Shown here: positions 1 to 7,594 of the stretch, piece after piece
Layout of the letters: every line of letters begins with the position of its first letter
Numbering within the stretch: position 1 is the stretch's first letter
Assembly (NCBI GenBank): GCA_040902195.1
Contig: JBBDXS010000019.1
Coordinates: forward strand, 496,001-560,000
DNA length: 64,000 nucleotides
Source: JBBDXS01 sp040902195
Lineage (GTDB): Bacteria; Chloroflexota; Dehalococcoidia; DSTF01; RBG-16-68-14
Direction of reading: 5' to 3'
Translations under genes and position numbers: made by a program
Notes under the pieces: model-generated
What the model was told of the DNA's origin: nothing
The model's database searches: none
The model's input: the letters and a program-made list of their open reading frames with translations, nothing else

Positions 1-677
1 GCCTCCTGGGGCACGCGCAGTCGAATGAAGAGCTTGTTGTTCTCCTGGGGGATCACTTCGCACTCACGGTCCATGCCCATCGCGACGGCGTCCTGCAGCT
101 TCTCCAGGTCGAGCTCGCCTTGCACGCGGATCGAGATCACGGGCACACCATTCGCATAGGTGACGAGCGAGACGTCATCCATGCCGGCGATACTGAGCAG
201 CGCGCGGTGCAACGGCACGAGATCGACGCGGCTTTCCCGGTCTTCGACGGTCATGAGGTACTGCTGCGGCAGAAGATCGAGGCCGCGGAGCGGTTCGCTC
301 TGCACGGCACCTTCCGGCTCCTTCTCCACCCGCTCGCGCTCGATGCGGTCCCAGAGCCGCTCGAATGTGGAGCGGCCGTACGAGTCGTCTCCCGGCGGCT
401 GCTCATCCGGGGCGACAGGGGCGACCGGCGCCGGCGTCGCGAGCGCGGGCACATACACATCGTCATCGTCATCATCTTCCGGTGTTGGCGGCAACGGCTC
501 CGGGCGCGCCAGCGGCGCTGGGCGCGCCCGTGGCGGGGCAGTCTCCTCCTGCAGCGAGTGCTTGAGGAGCGTGATCGCCCAACTCGCGTCGCGGAGGGCC
601 CGCTCGAGCTCGTCCAGGGCATCCTGCCAGCTTGGCGCGGGCAGGCCGCCTGTGGGCTGGGCAGCATCGTTTCTCAT
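1..677 (-). CDS. Conserved hypothetical protein, C-terminus cut by window edge
   Basis: An open frame reads leftward from an ATG at 677 without a stop to base 1, giving about 225 visible residues. The N-terminal 45 residues look helical. Residues about 46-110 form a Pro/Ala-rich linker with a run of acidic residues (EDDDDDDV). The rest is a compact domain with alternating beta and helix pattern, ending in residues such as SIRVQGELDLEKL. I do not recognise a catalytic motif. The layout (helix, acidic disordered linker, small folded domain) suggests a regulatory or scaffold protein. It is divergent from ccr, so the 130-bp gap holds both promoters. Strong codon-position bias supports this frame over the overlapping plus-strand frames. 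Confidence 0.6.
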   Translation of the reverse strand, partial: MRNDAAQPTGGLPAPSWQDALDELERALRDASWAITLLKHSLQEETAPPRARPAPLARPEPLPPTPEDDDDDDVYVPALATPAPVAPVAPDEQPPGDDSYGRSTFERLWDRIERERVEKEPEGAVQSEPLRGLDLLPQQYLMTVEDRESRVDLVPLHRALLSIAGMDDVSLVTYANGVPVISIRVQGELDLEKLQDAVAMGMDRECEVIPQENNKLFIRLRVPQE

Positions 678-744
678 AGCGCAGCTATCGTTCTAACCCT
701 ACGTAATCTTCGGCAGAATGAGGCTCCCTATCCATCCTGGCCGC

Positions 745-774
745 TAGACGCTCCTGGGAGGGGTCTTGTATCAT
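745..774 (+). promoter_or_regulatory. Candidate promoter for ccr
   Basis: TAGACG at 745-750 and TATCAT at 769-774 are separated by 18 bp, close to a housekeeping -35/-10 pair. A strong AGGAGGAG ribosome binding site follows just before the ATG at 809. This is a by-eye match only. Confidence 0.35.
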
Positions 775-808
775 CGCCTACGTTGCCCCAGCTTCGCGAG
801 GAGGAGAT

Positions 809-2059
809 ATGACAACCCAGACGAAGGACCTCTACGAACTCGGCGAGATTCCGCCCCTGGGCGAGGTCCCGCCCACGATGTACGCCGAGGTCATCCGCCG
901 GGAGCGCTTTGGGGAGCCGAAGAGCGCCTTCGCCAGAGAAGTCGTGCCCGTGCCGGAGATCGGCCCGGACGAGGCGCTCGTCTACGTGATGGCGGCAGGC
1001 ATTAACTACAACAACGTCTGGGCCGCTCTGGGCGTCCCGGTCGACGTGATCCGGATTCACGCTGGGCTAGGCGATGACTCGGGCTACCACATCGGCGGCA
1101 GCGACGCGTCAGGCGTCGTGTACGCGGTCGGCAAGGACGTCTCGAACGTGAAGGTGGGCGATCGCGTCGTGGTCCACTGCGGCGTCTGGAACGAAGACGA
1201 CCCGTTCATTCGCGCGGGGGGCGACCCGATCGTAGCGCCGAGCGCGAAGATCTGGGGCTACGAGACGAACTGGGGCAGCTTCGCGCAGTTTACGAAGGTG
1301 CAGGCGCACCAGTGTGTGCCGAAAGCGCCGCATCTCACGTGGGAACAAGCAGCCGCGTTTATGCTCGTCGGCGCGACGGCATACCGGATGCTGACGCACT
1401 GGGCGCCACACACGGTGAAGCCGGGCGATGCGGTACTGGTGTGGGGCGGCAGCGGCGGCCTCGGCTCGATGGCGATCCAGATCGTGAAGGCGCTGGGCGG
1501 CATCCCGATCGCGGTGACGTCGAGCGACGAGAAGGGCGAGTACACGAAGAAGCTCGGCGCGGCGGGGTACGTCAATCGCAAGCAGTTCGACCACTGGGGC
1601 ATGCCGCCGCACTGGACGGACGACGAGAAGTACAACGAATGGGCGAAGTCGGCGCGGGCGTTCGGGAAGGCGATCTGGGACGTGCTGGGCGAGCGCAAGA
1701 ACCCGCGCATCGTCTTCGAGCACCCGGGCGAGGATACGGTGCCGACCTCGATCTTCGTGTGCGACAACGGCGGCATGGTGGTGATCTGCGCAGGCACGAC
1801 GGGCTACAACGCCGTCGTCGATTTGCGCTACCTATGGATGCGGCAGAAGCGCTTCCAGGGCTCGCACTTCGCAAACGACGACCAGGCGATCGGGATCAAC
1901 AACCTCGTCATGGAAAAGAAAGTCGACCCGGCGCTCGCGAAGGTGTACAAGTTCGACGAAGTGGGGCTGTGCCATCAGCTCATGTATGAGGGCAAATCGC
2001 CTGAAGGCAACATGGCGATCCTCGTGAACGCGACGAAGGAAGGCATGACAGACCTCTAG
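809..2059 (+). CDS. ccr: Crotonyl-CoA carboxylase/reductase
   Basis: The 416-residue protein is full length for the Ccr branch of the MDR superfamily, which reductively carboxylates crotonyl-CoA to (2S)-ethylmalonyl-CoA with NADPH and CO2. Seen: the GroES-like N-terminal half, the family block GYETNWGSFAQF (about 150-161), the GATAYRML segment, and the nucleotide-binding loop GGSGGLGS (213-220). Asn in INYNN (about 67-69) and His in FQGSHF (about 354) fit positions that bind CO2 in characterised Ccr enzymes, although I aligned them by eye. The ATG follows AGGAGGAG by a few bases. A MaoC hydratase and a B12-type mutase lie directly downstream, which suits an ethylmalonyl-CoA or C4/C5 acyl-CoA route. 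Confidence 0.9.
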   Translation: MTTQTKDLYELGEIPPLGEVPPTMYAEVIRRERFGEPKSAFAREVVPVPEIGPDEALVYVMAAGINYNNVWAALGVPVDVIRIHAGLGDDSGYHIGGSDASGVVYAVGKDVSNVKVGDRVVVHCGVWNEDDPFIRAGGDPIVAPSAKIWGYETNWGSFAQFTKVQAHQCVPKAPHLTWEQAAAFMLVGATAYRMLTHWAPHTVKPGDAVLVWGGSGGLGSMAIQIVKALGGIPIAVTSSDEKGEYTKKLGAAGYVNRKQFDHWGMPPHWTDDEKYNEWAKSARAFGKAIWDVLGERKNPRIVFEHPGEDTVPTSIFVCDNGGMVVICAGTTGYNAVVDLRYLWMRQKRFQGSHFANDDQAIGINNLVMEKKVDPALAKVYKFDEVGLCHQLMYEGKSPEGNMAILVNATKEGMTDL

Positions 2060-2069
2060 GAGAATGTAG

Positions 2070-2089
2070 GGGAGGTCTTTAGACCTCCC
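2070..2089. repeat. Short palindrome after ccr (GTAGGGG family)
   Basis: A perfect 9-bp inverted repeat (GGGAGGTCT, 2-nt loop, AGACCTCCC) lies 10 bp after the ccr stop, preceded by TGTAG. There is no following T-run, so a classical terminator is unlikely. It resembles the other GTAGGGG-bordered palindromes at 2630, 27089, 31641 and 33732. Confidence 0.6.
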
Positions 2090-2115
2090 GCGCGGCAGCT
2101 TATCGAAGGAGCACC

Positions 2116-2586
2116 GTGGCGGGCGATCTGAAGGTCCCCCCTACAGAGGGAGAAGAGCCATTGTCCGAACAATCCGTCCTCGGCGTGAAGGTGGGCGACA
2201 CGGCGTCGTTCGAGAAGACGGTATCCGACGAGGATATCGTGGCGTTCGCGCGCGTGACGGGCGATGAGCAGCCGCTCCATCTCGACGAGGCGTACGCGGC
2301 GACGACACGGTTCAAGAAGCGCATCGCCCACGGGATGCTCAGCGCGGGGCTGATCTCAGCGGCGCTGGGGACGAAGCTCGCGCCGAACGCGACGGTGATC
2401 TACCTCTCGCAGTCGTTGCGCTTCATGCGTCCCGTGTACCCCGGCGACACGATCGAGGCGAAGCTGGAGGTAACGGCTGTCGATCCGGAGAAGCGCTTCG
2501 TGACGTGCACGACGGAGTGTGTGAACCAGGACGGCCAGACCGTCCTCACCGGCGAGGCGGTCGTGATGCTGGACGCGAAGGGATAG
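2116..2586 (+). CDS. MaoC-like (R)-specific enoyl-CoA hydratase
   Basis: A 156-residue single hot-dog protein of the MaoC/PhaJ group, which hydrates 2-enoyl-CoA to (R)-3-hydroxyacyl-CoA or the reverse. The hydratase motif is intact: TGDEQPLHLDE, with catalytic Asp and His at about 56-61, followed by RIAHGML. I chose the GTG at 2116 because AAGGAG precedes it at good spacing; a TTG at 2161 is an alternative that would trim 15 poorly conserved residues. It lies 56 bp after ccr on the same strand, so co-transcription is plausible. In an ethylmalonyl-CoA setting such a protein could act as a mesaconyl-CoA hydratase, but that role is inferred from context alone. Confidence 0.85.
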   Translation: MAGDLKVPPTEGEEPLSEQSVLGVKVGDTASFEKTVSDEDIVAFARVTGDEQPLHLDEAYAATTRFKKRIAHGMLSAGLISAALGTKLAPNATVIYLSQSLRFMRPVYPGDTIEAKLEVTAVDPEKRFVTCTTECVNQDGQTVLTGEAVVMLDAKG

Positions 2587-2611
2587 CGGAGAGCCCGCGG
2601 AGTCGTGTCGG

Positions 2612-2716
2612 AGACGGCTCTGCCGTCTAGGGCGGCCCGATGGCCGCCCCTACGAACCACGATCGGACCATGAGAGCCAGAAGCGACGTACCGGGCCGGC
2701 CATCGGGCCGGCCGGT
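2612..2716. repeat. Three consecutive hairpins between the MaoC gene and the mutase gene
   Basis: The 158-bp gap carries three inverted repeats in a row: AGACGGC/GCCGTCT with a 3-nt loop (2612-2628), GGGCGGCC/GGCCGCCC with a 4-nt loop (2630-2649, followed by CCTACG), and a GGGCCGGCC-type near-palindrome (about 2690-2716). They may limit read-through or protect the upstream mRNA end. None has a U-tract. Confidence 0.6.
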
Positions 2717-2729
2717 TGCGTAGCTGCGC

Positions 2730-2735
2730 TATAAT
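2730..2735 (+). promoter_or_regulatory. -10 box for the mutase gene, near-leaderless start
   Basis: A perfect TATAAT ends 9 nt before the ATG at 2745. With a usual 6-8 nt spacing to the transcription start, the mRNA would begin at or just before the start codon. No Shine-Dalgarno sequence is seen between them. Confidence 0.55.
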
Positions 2736-2744
2736 AATTCCCTG

Positions 2745-4430
2745 ATGGGCAAGAACGGCTCCTCTAACGGCAAGGGCGACCTCCGGGCGGCGAAGGCCGA
2801 GTGGGAGGCGAAGGTGCTCGAGCCGGCGCTGGAGAAGAGCGCGGAGCGCGACACGCCGTTCGAGACGAGCATCGGGCCGGTCGAACGGCTGTACACGCCC
2901 GAGGACATCGCGGACACCGACTACGACCGCGATATCGGCTATCCGGGCGAGTACCCTTTCACGCGCGGCGTCCAGCCCACGATGTACCGCGGCCGCCTCT
3001 GGACGATGCGCCAGTACGCCGGCTACGCGACGGCGCAGGAATCGAACGAGCGGTTCAAGTTTCTCCTCTCGCAGGGACAGACCGGCCTCTCGGTAGCATT
3101 CGACTTGCCGACGCAGATCGGCTACGACTCGGACGATCCGCTGGCGACTTCGGAGATCGGCCAGGTCGGCGTGGCGATCGACTCGCTCCAGGACATGGAG
3201 CTCATGTTCGACGGCATCCCGCTCGATACGGTAAGCACATCGATGACGATCAACGCGCCCGCAGCGGTGTTGGTCGCGATGTACATCGCCGTCGCGGAGA
3301 AACAGGGCGTGGCGACGAGCGAGGTGATGGGCACCGCACAAAACGACGTGCTGAAGGAGTACGTGGCGCGCGGGACGTACATCTATCCGCCGAGGGCCTC
3401 GTTGCGGCTGGCAGCCGACCTGATGGTCTACTGCGGCGAGCACGCCCCGAAGTTCAACCCGATCAGCGTAAGCGGCTACCACATCCGCGACGCGGGCTCG
3501 ACGTCCGCGCAGGAGATCGCGTTCGCGTTCGCGAACGCGATCGAGTACATCGAGGCGTGCCGGGCGCGCGGGTTCGGCATCGATGAGGTCGCGCCGCGCA
3601 TCTCGTGGATCTTCAACACGCACAACAACTTCTTCGAAGAGGTCGCAAAGTACCGCGCGCTCCGCCGGATGTGGGCGCGCCTGATGCGCGATCGATTCAA
3701 CGCGGAGGACCCGAAGGCGTGGCTGCTCCGCACGCACGTCCAGACCGGCGGCGCGACGCTGACGGCGCAGCAGCCGGAGAACAACGTCGTGCGGGCGGCG
3801 ATCCAGGCGCTTGCCTCCGTGCTGGGCGGAGTCCAGTCGCTGGCGCTGTCCTGCTACGACGAAGCGCTCGCGATCCCGACAGAGGACGCACAACGCATCG
3901 CGCTGCGCACGCAGCAGATCATCGCGCACGAGACGGGCGTAACGGACACGGCGGACCCGTTCGGCGGCTCCTACTACGTCGAGAACTTGACGAACGAGAT
4001 CGAGCAGGCGGCGCAGGAGCTGCTCGACCGCGTGGAGGACATGGGTGGCGCGGTCGCCGCGATCGAGTCGGGCTACATGCAGCAGGAGATCCAGGAAGCC
4101 GCGGTGCGCCAGCAGCAGGCGATCGAGTCGGGCGAGCGCATCGTTGTGGGCGTGAACAAGTTCCGTACGGACGACGACGGGACGAAGATGATCTTCCGCG
4201 TGAACACCGAGGCGCCCACGGCGCAGATCGAGCGCGTAAAGCGCCTGCGCAAGGAGCGCGACAGCAAGGCCGTCGAGGCGTCGCTGTCGCGGCTCAACGC
4301 TGCAGCGCACAGCGACGAGAACATCATGCCCGCGATCCTTGACGCCGTGAAGTCGTACGCGACGCTGGGCGAGATCTGCGGCGAGCTACGCACCGTCTTC
4401 GGCGAGTACCGCGCCGCGACGGCTGTCTAG
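2745..4430 (+). CDS. Methylmalonyl-CoA mutase family, large catalytic subunit without B12 domain
   Basis: The 561-residue protein covers the substrate-binding TIM barrel of coenzyme B12-dependent acyl-CoA mutases and stops before any cobalamin-binding domain (no DxHxxG), so a separate small subunit is needed. Strong family blocks are YPFTRGVQPTMYRGR (about 70-84), GLSVAFDLPTQIGYDSD (about 114-130), SVSGYHIRDAGS and TADPFGGSYYVE. Tyr91 and Arg209 match the Tyr/Arg pair that reads the carboxylate in methylmalonyl-CoA mutase; isobutyryl-CoA mutases carry Phe/Gln there. Methylmalonyl-CoA is therefore the likelier substrate, though ethylmalonyl-CoA remains possible next to ccr. No cobalamin-binding subunit or MeaB chaperone lies in this window. 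Confidence 0.87.
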   Translation: MGKNGSSNGKGDLRAAKAEWEAKVLEPALEKSAERDTPFETSIGPVERLYTPEDIADTDYDRDIGYPGEYPFTRGVQPTMYRGRLWTMRQYAGYATAQESNERFKFLLSQGQTGLSVAFDLPTQIGYDSDDPLATSEIGQVGVAIDSLQDMELMFDGIPLDTVSTSMTINAPAAVLVAMYIAVAEKQGVATSEVMGTAQNDVLKEYVARGTYIYPPRASLRLAADLMVYCGEHAPKFNPISVSGYHIRDAGSTSAQEIAFAFANAIEYIEACRARGFGIDEVAPRISWIFNTHNNFFEEVAKYRALRRMWARLMRDRFNAEDPKAWLLRTHVQTGGATLTAQQPENNVVRAAIQALASVLGGVQSLALSCYDEALAIPTEDAQRIALRTQQIIAHETGVTDTADPFGGSYYVENLTNEIEQAAQELLDRVEDMGGAVAAIESGYMQQEIQEAAVRQQQAIESGERIVVGVNKFRTDDDGTKMIFRVNTEAPTAQIERVKRLRKERDSKAVEASLSRLNAAAHSDENIMPAILDAVKSYATLGEICGELRTVFGEYRAATAV

Positions 4431-5120
4431 CTAGCCGGCCTCTTTGCCCAAAGGCTCTTCGTCATCGGCTTCGTAGACTAGTGCAAGGGCATGCCTCATC
4501 GTTTGCAGCCAAGCAGCCTGCTGGCGACGTCGAAACCTGCCTCCGGGACGGGGGAGATTCTCGATCAAGCCTCTAATGATTCCACTTTGAAGCGCATCCG
4601 GAAGAACAGAACCTGAACTGCTGCCCACTCTGGACCGGCGAGATTGGGCCGCTGGGGGGAAGGGCAGACGCAACTGGCCGGATGCTCTGAGCTCCCGTTG
4701 GATTGGAATCCCAGCTTCCTGACACAACCCCAAGAAGAGGAGAACCATCCTGTACCGCTGGGAGACCGGAATGAATGTGGCAAACGCTGCTGCCAAGTCA
4801 GACTCGCCCACGACCTGCCTTCCCTGGAAAATCTCGGGATAGGCCGAACGTAAGGAATCAGCTAGTGCACGGCGATACTGGTGGTCACTGCCCCTTACCG
4901 CATTCAGTAGGAGGTGCGTTGGCGCCCTGCTCTCGTCAACAAAGCCCAAGAAGCGCAGTGCCTGAATTACTCGCAATGCGAGCGCCCTCGAAATATCGAA
5001 CCGGCCGATGTAGGCCGCATCCAACGCTTCGGGTAGCTCCCTACCACGCATTCCACGGAGGACCTTGAGCACCGTCGCAGGCGGGGCATATGGTGCGAAT
5101 CGAGACATATCCCTAACCAT
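4431..5120 (-). CDS. DUF5343-family protein
   Basis: Residues about 10-100 match the DUF5343 pattern: a helical domain with YAPPATVLKVLRGM, an ALRFLGFVDE segment and a following Arg-rich helix ending SAYPEIF. This region resembles a winged-helix fold and the family is often an accessory gene of unknown role. The C-terminal third is Arg-rich and low complexity. I chose the ATG at 5120 because a TATAAT (minus strand, 5141-5136) lies between it and the farther ATG at 5162, which would put that codon upstream of the promoter; the ATG at 5108 is also possible. Its stop abuts the mutase stop, so the two genes converge. Codon use is less GC-biased than in the neighbours, hinting at later acquisition. 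Confidence 0.6.
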   Translation of the reverse strand: MVRDMSRFAPYAPPATVLKVLRGMRGRELPEALDAAYIGRFDISRALALRVIQALRFLGFVDESRAPTHLLLNAVRGSDHQYRRALADSLRSAYPEIFQGRQVVGESDLAAAFATFIPVSQRYRMVLLFLGLCQEAGIPIQRELRASGQLRLPFPPAAQSRRSRVGSSSGSVLPDALQSGIIRGLIENLPRPGGRFRRRQQAAWLQTMRHALALVYEADDEEPLGKEAG

Positions 5121-5135
5121 AACGCTATAGATCAC

Positions 5136-5141
5136 ATTATA
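5136..5141 (-). promoter_or_regulatory. -10 box for the DUF5343 gene
   Basis: TATAAT on the minus strand lies 15 nt before the ATG at 5120. No clear -35 box is seen at 16-18 bp. It decides the start choice for the gene at 4431-5120. Confidence 0.4.
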
Positions 5142-5223
5142 CTCGCTTCGTCGACAATTCATAATGAGGGATATCCTGATACTTGGAAACGAAGACGGCG
5201 TGGTGTTCGAACGCTTGTTTCAG

Positions 5224-5253
5224 TTGACGCGCAGCGGAATCGGAATGTAACAT
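5224..5253 (+). promoter_or_regulatory. Candidate promoter for the small membrane protein gene
   Basis: TTGACG (5224-5229) and TAACAT (5248-5253) are 18 bp apart. A 5'-UTR of about 85 nt would follow, holding a small AAAGCC/GGCTTT hairpin near 5300. Otherwise the 5163-5344 gap shows no gene. Confidence 0.4.
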
Positions 5254-5344
5254 GGAAAAGTATCGGTCGAATCCGGACCACGCTCGGTTTGCGGGTACTA
5301 AAGCCAATTAGCGGCTTTGAGAGACTCGGGGTTGGTTCCGTCCC

Positions 5345-5830
5345 ATGAGCATCGACATCAATAACTGGATGCGGGCAGGCCTCACGACGCTCGGGCTCGG
5401 GATCGTCGCTAGTATCGCTGGCACTTACCTATACATGGACGTTTTCCACCCGAGCCAAGGTCCCGCCCAAGGGTGCACGCACCCGGACCTGCAGATCAAT
5501 TATCCCCTGGACCAACAGACTGCCAGCGCAGTTATGGATGTCGCGGGCACGCTCAATTGTACTCCGGACGGCACGCGCCTCTGGTTAACGGTTAAGCCAC
5601 CACTTGGAACACCCATGGGAATCCATCCTGCGGACGTGGTCGGTAATTCGTTCTCTGGAACAACTGTTTTGGCCGCGGGTGCGGGCCACTATCAGCTATG
5701 CGCCACCGTAGCTGATCGGGCAGCGGACCAGACCTTTCGGCAGGCAGTAGAGGAAACACCTGTGGTTGGTCTGCCAGCCCTGCCGCCAACGGCTTCGCGA
5801 CTTGACTGTGTAGACGTAATCCTGCAATAG
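5345..5830 (+). CDS. Membrane-anchored hypothetical protein
   Basis: A 161-residue protein with one N-terminal hydrophobic helix (about 11-32, rich in Leu, Gly and Ile) and an extracytoplasmic part of about 125 residues. Four Cys residues in the outer domain (GCTHPD, LNCTPDG, QLCATVAD, LDCVDV) could form two disulfides. The outer domain has a beta-rich pattern (LWLTVKPP, HYQLCATVAD) like a small immunoglobulin-type fold. No family is recognised. No strong ribosome binding site precedes the ATG. It sits alone between the DUF5343 gene and ggt, and its codon use is less GC-rich than that of the core genes, as with DUF5343, so the two may mark one acquired patch. Confidence 0.5.
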   Translation: MSIDINNWMRAGLTTLGLGIVASIAGTYLYMDVFHPSQGPAQGCTHPDLQINYPLDQQTASAVMDVAGTLNCTPDGTRLWLTVKPPLGTPMGIHPADVVGNSFSGTTVLAAGAGHYQLCATVADRAADQTFRQAVEETPVVGLPALPPTASRLDCVDVILQ

Positions 5831-5953
5831 TCCTGGTGCTCCACATGAACCATCCCCGAGCATCGGGAGCAGTTGTTGCCTGAGCCTACACCTACCCCAC
5901 TCCACACCACCGAGATCCTTCCATTAGCCGCGCCGGCGGCGACGGAGCTGCAG

Positions 5954-7501
5954 ATGTCCGTGCGCGGGCCGGTCTACGGCCGGCGTGGCGCCGTCGCGGC
6001 GGGGCAACCGATCGCGACGACGATCGGCCTCGACGTGCTGCGCGCCGGCGGCAACGCGATCGACGCGGCGCTGGCGGTCTCCGCGGCGATGGCCGTCGTG
6101 CAGCCGCAATCGAGCCAGCTCGGCGGCGACGCGTTCGTCCAGGTGCGTACGGCGGACGGACAGACCGTGGCGTTGAACGCGGGCGGGCGCGCGCCGATGG
6201 CAGCGACGCCAGACCAGTACCCCGACGGCGTGCCGCTGAGCGGCGCGCGCGCTGTCGCCGTGCCGGGACTGGTCGATACGTGGTGCGCGCTGCAGGAGCG
6301 CTTCGCGACGCGGCCGCTCGCCGAGCTGCTGGCCCCCGCTGTGTCGCTCGCGCGCGACGGCTTCCCTACGACGCGCAGCCTATCGCTCTCGCTCCGGGGC
6401 GCAGAGCACGCACTCGGAGCGGATGAGGGCTGTCGGGAAGCGTTCCTGCGCGGCGCTGCGCCGAAGGCCGGCGCGACGTTCCAGCAGCCCGAGTTGGCGC
6501 GGACGCTCGAAGCGATCGGCGCGGGCGGACGCGAGGCGTTTTACGGCGGCGAGACAGGCGCGCGCATCGTCGCGACGATGAACCGGCTGGGCGGACTGAT
6601 CGCGAAGGAGGACCTCGAGCGGAACCAGGCGGTCTGGGGTGAGTCTCTGCGAACAACCTACCGCGACTGGACGGTCTACGAACAGCCCCTACCCTCGCAG
6701 GGCTACATGACGCTCGAGGCGCTGAACATCATCGAAGGTCTCGGTCTTGGAGACGCGCTGACGTCGTCGCGGACCGTACATCTCGTTGCGGAGGCGATAC
6801 GGCTCGCCTTTCTCGACCGGCACGCCTGCGCGGGCGACCCGGACTTCGCGGAGATGCCGGTCGAGCGCATCCTCTCGAAAGAGCACGCGGCGGAGCTGCG
6901 CGCGCGCATCGACGGGAATGCGGCGGGACCTGCGGTCGCGACGCACGGCGGCCACACGACATCGTTCGCGGTAGCGGACGGAGACGGCAACCTCGTCACG
7001 TTCATCCAGAGCGTTTTTGCGCCGTGGGGGGCGCGCGTCGTCGTGCCGGATACAGGCGTGCTGCTGAATAACCGCATGACCGGCTTCTCGCTCGACCCGG
7101 CGAGCCCGAACGCGCTGCGCCCGGGCAAACGCACGGTCCATACGCTCAACACCTGGATTCTCGAGCGCGACGGCACGGTCTATGCGGGCGGCACGCCCAG
7201 GGCGGACTTCCAGGTCCAGACGAACGTGCAGGTGATTATGGGTCTCGTCGACTGGCGGCTCAACCCGCAATGGGCGATCGACGCGCCGAAGTGGGTGCTG
7301 CTGCCTCGCGGAGAGCTGGGCATCGAGCCGCGCTTCCCGCGCGAGACGCTGTTGGAGCTCGCGGCGCGTGGACATCGCATCGTCGAGCTGCCGGCGTGGG
7401 CACTCACCGCGTGCGACCACCAGATGGTAGGGCGCGCGGCTGACGGCGCGCTGCTGGCGGCGTCGGACTCGCGGGGCGAAGGGGCGGCGCTGGCCTGGTA
7501 G
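5954..7501 (+). CDS. ggt: Gamma-glutamyltransferase family Ntn-hydrolase
   Basis: The protein (515 residues from this start) has the GGT layout: N-terminal AAAGQPIAT and AGGNAIDAALA blocks, then HGGHTTSFAVADGDGN, whose Thr is the expected autoprocessing nucleophile, and downstream MTGFSLDP and GGTPRADFQVQ segments. Members cleave gamma-glutamyl bonds (glutathione) or, in some subgroups, gamma-lactam or acyl amide bonds. I prefer the ATG at 5954 over a TTG at 5873: GGAG lies 6 nt upstream and the extra 27 residues are low complexity. No signal peptide is visible, so unlike E. coli Ggt it is probably cytoplasmic. The substrate is not predictable from the sequence. Confidence 0.85.
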   Translation: MSVRGPVYGRRGAVAAGQPIATTIGLDVLRAGGNAIDAALAVSAAMAVVQPQSSQLGGDAFVQVRTADGQTVALNAGGRAPMAATPDQYPDGVPLSGARAVAVPGLVDTWCALQERFATRPLAELLAPAVSLARDGFPTTRSLSLSLRGAEHALGADEGCREAFLRGAAPKAGATFQQPELARTLEAIGAGGREAFYGGETGARIVATMNRLGGLIAKEDLERNQAVWGESLRTTYRDWTVYEQPLPSQGYMTLEALNIIEGLGLGDALTSSRTVHLVAEAIRLAFLDRHACAGDPDFAEMPVERILSKEHAAELRARIDGNAAGPAVATHGGHTTSFAVADGDGNLVTFIQSVFAPWGARVVVPDTGVLLNNRMTGFSLDPASPNALRPGKRTVHTLNTWILERDGTVYAGGTPRADFQVQTNVQVIMGLVDWRLNPQWAIDAPKWVLLPRGELGIEPRFPRETLLELAARGHRIVELPAWALTACDHQMVGRAADGALLAASDSRGEGAALAW

Positions 7502-7524
7502 CTTGCCGGGCGGAGTCGATGTGC

Positions 7525-7552
7525 TAGACTCTACCTCGCTTGCCCGCGGGCA
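7525..7552 (+). promoter_or_regulatory. -10 box and palindrome before the SDR gene
   Basis: TAGACT (7525-7530) is a plausible -10 box. Ten bases later lies a perfect 12-bp palindrome, TGCCCGCGGGCA (7541-7552), inside the predicted 5'-UTR, which could be an operator or hairpin. A ribosome binding site (GGGGAGG) precedes the ATG at 7595. Confidence 0.35.
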
Positions 7553-7594
7553 GGCATTCTTCTGTCATCACACATTCGATGGGGAGGCGAGGGC

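Noticed and set aside
120..812. 230-codon plus-strand frame at the left end
   Set aside because: The minus-strand frame from 677 has better codon-position bias and continues through the window edge; the plus frame overlaps the ccr promoter and is Arg/His-rich.
2400..4310. 636-codon open frame on the minus strand over the mutase gene
   Set aside because: It is extremely Arg/Val/Leu/Ala-rich, antisense to a clear enzyme, and exists because GC-rich codons leave few stops in the opposite frame.
2745..4430. Isobutyryl-CoA mutase large subunit
   Set aside because: The substrate-reading positions are Tyr91 and Arg209, not the Phe/Gln of isobutyryl-CoA mutases.
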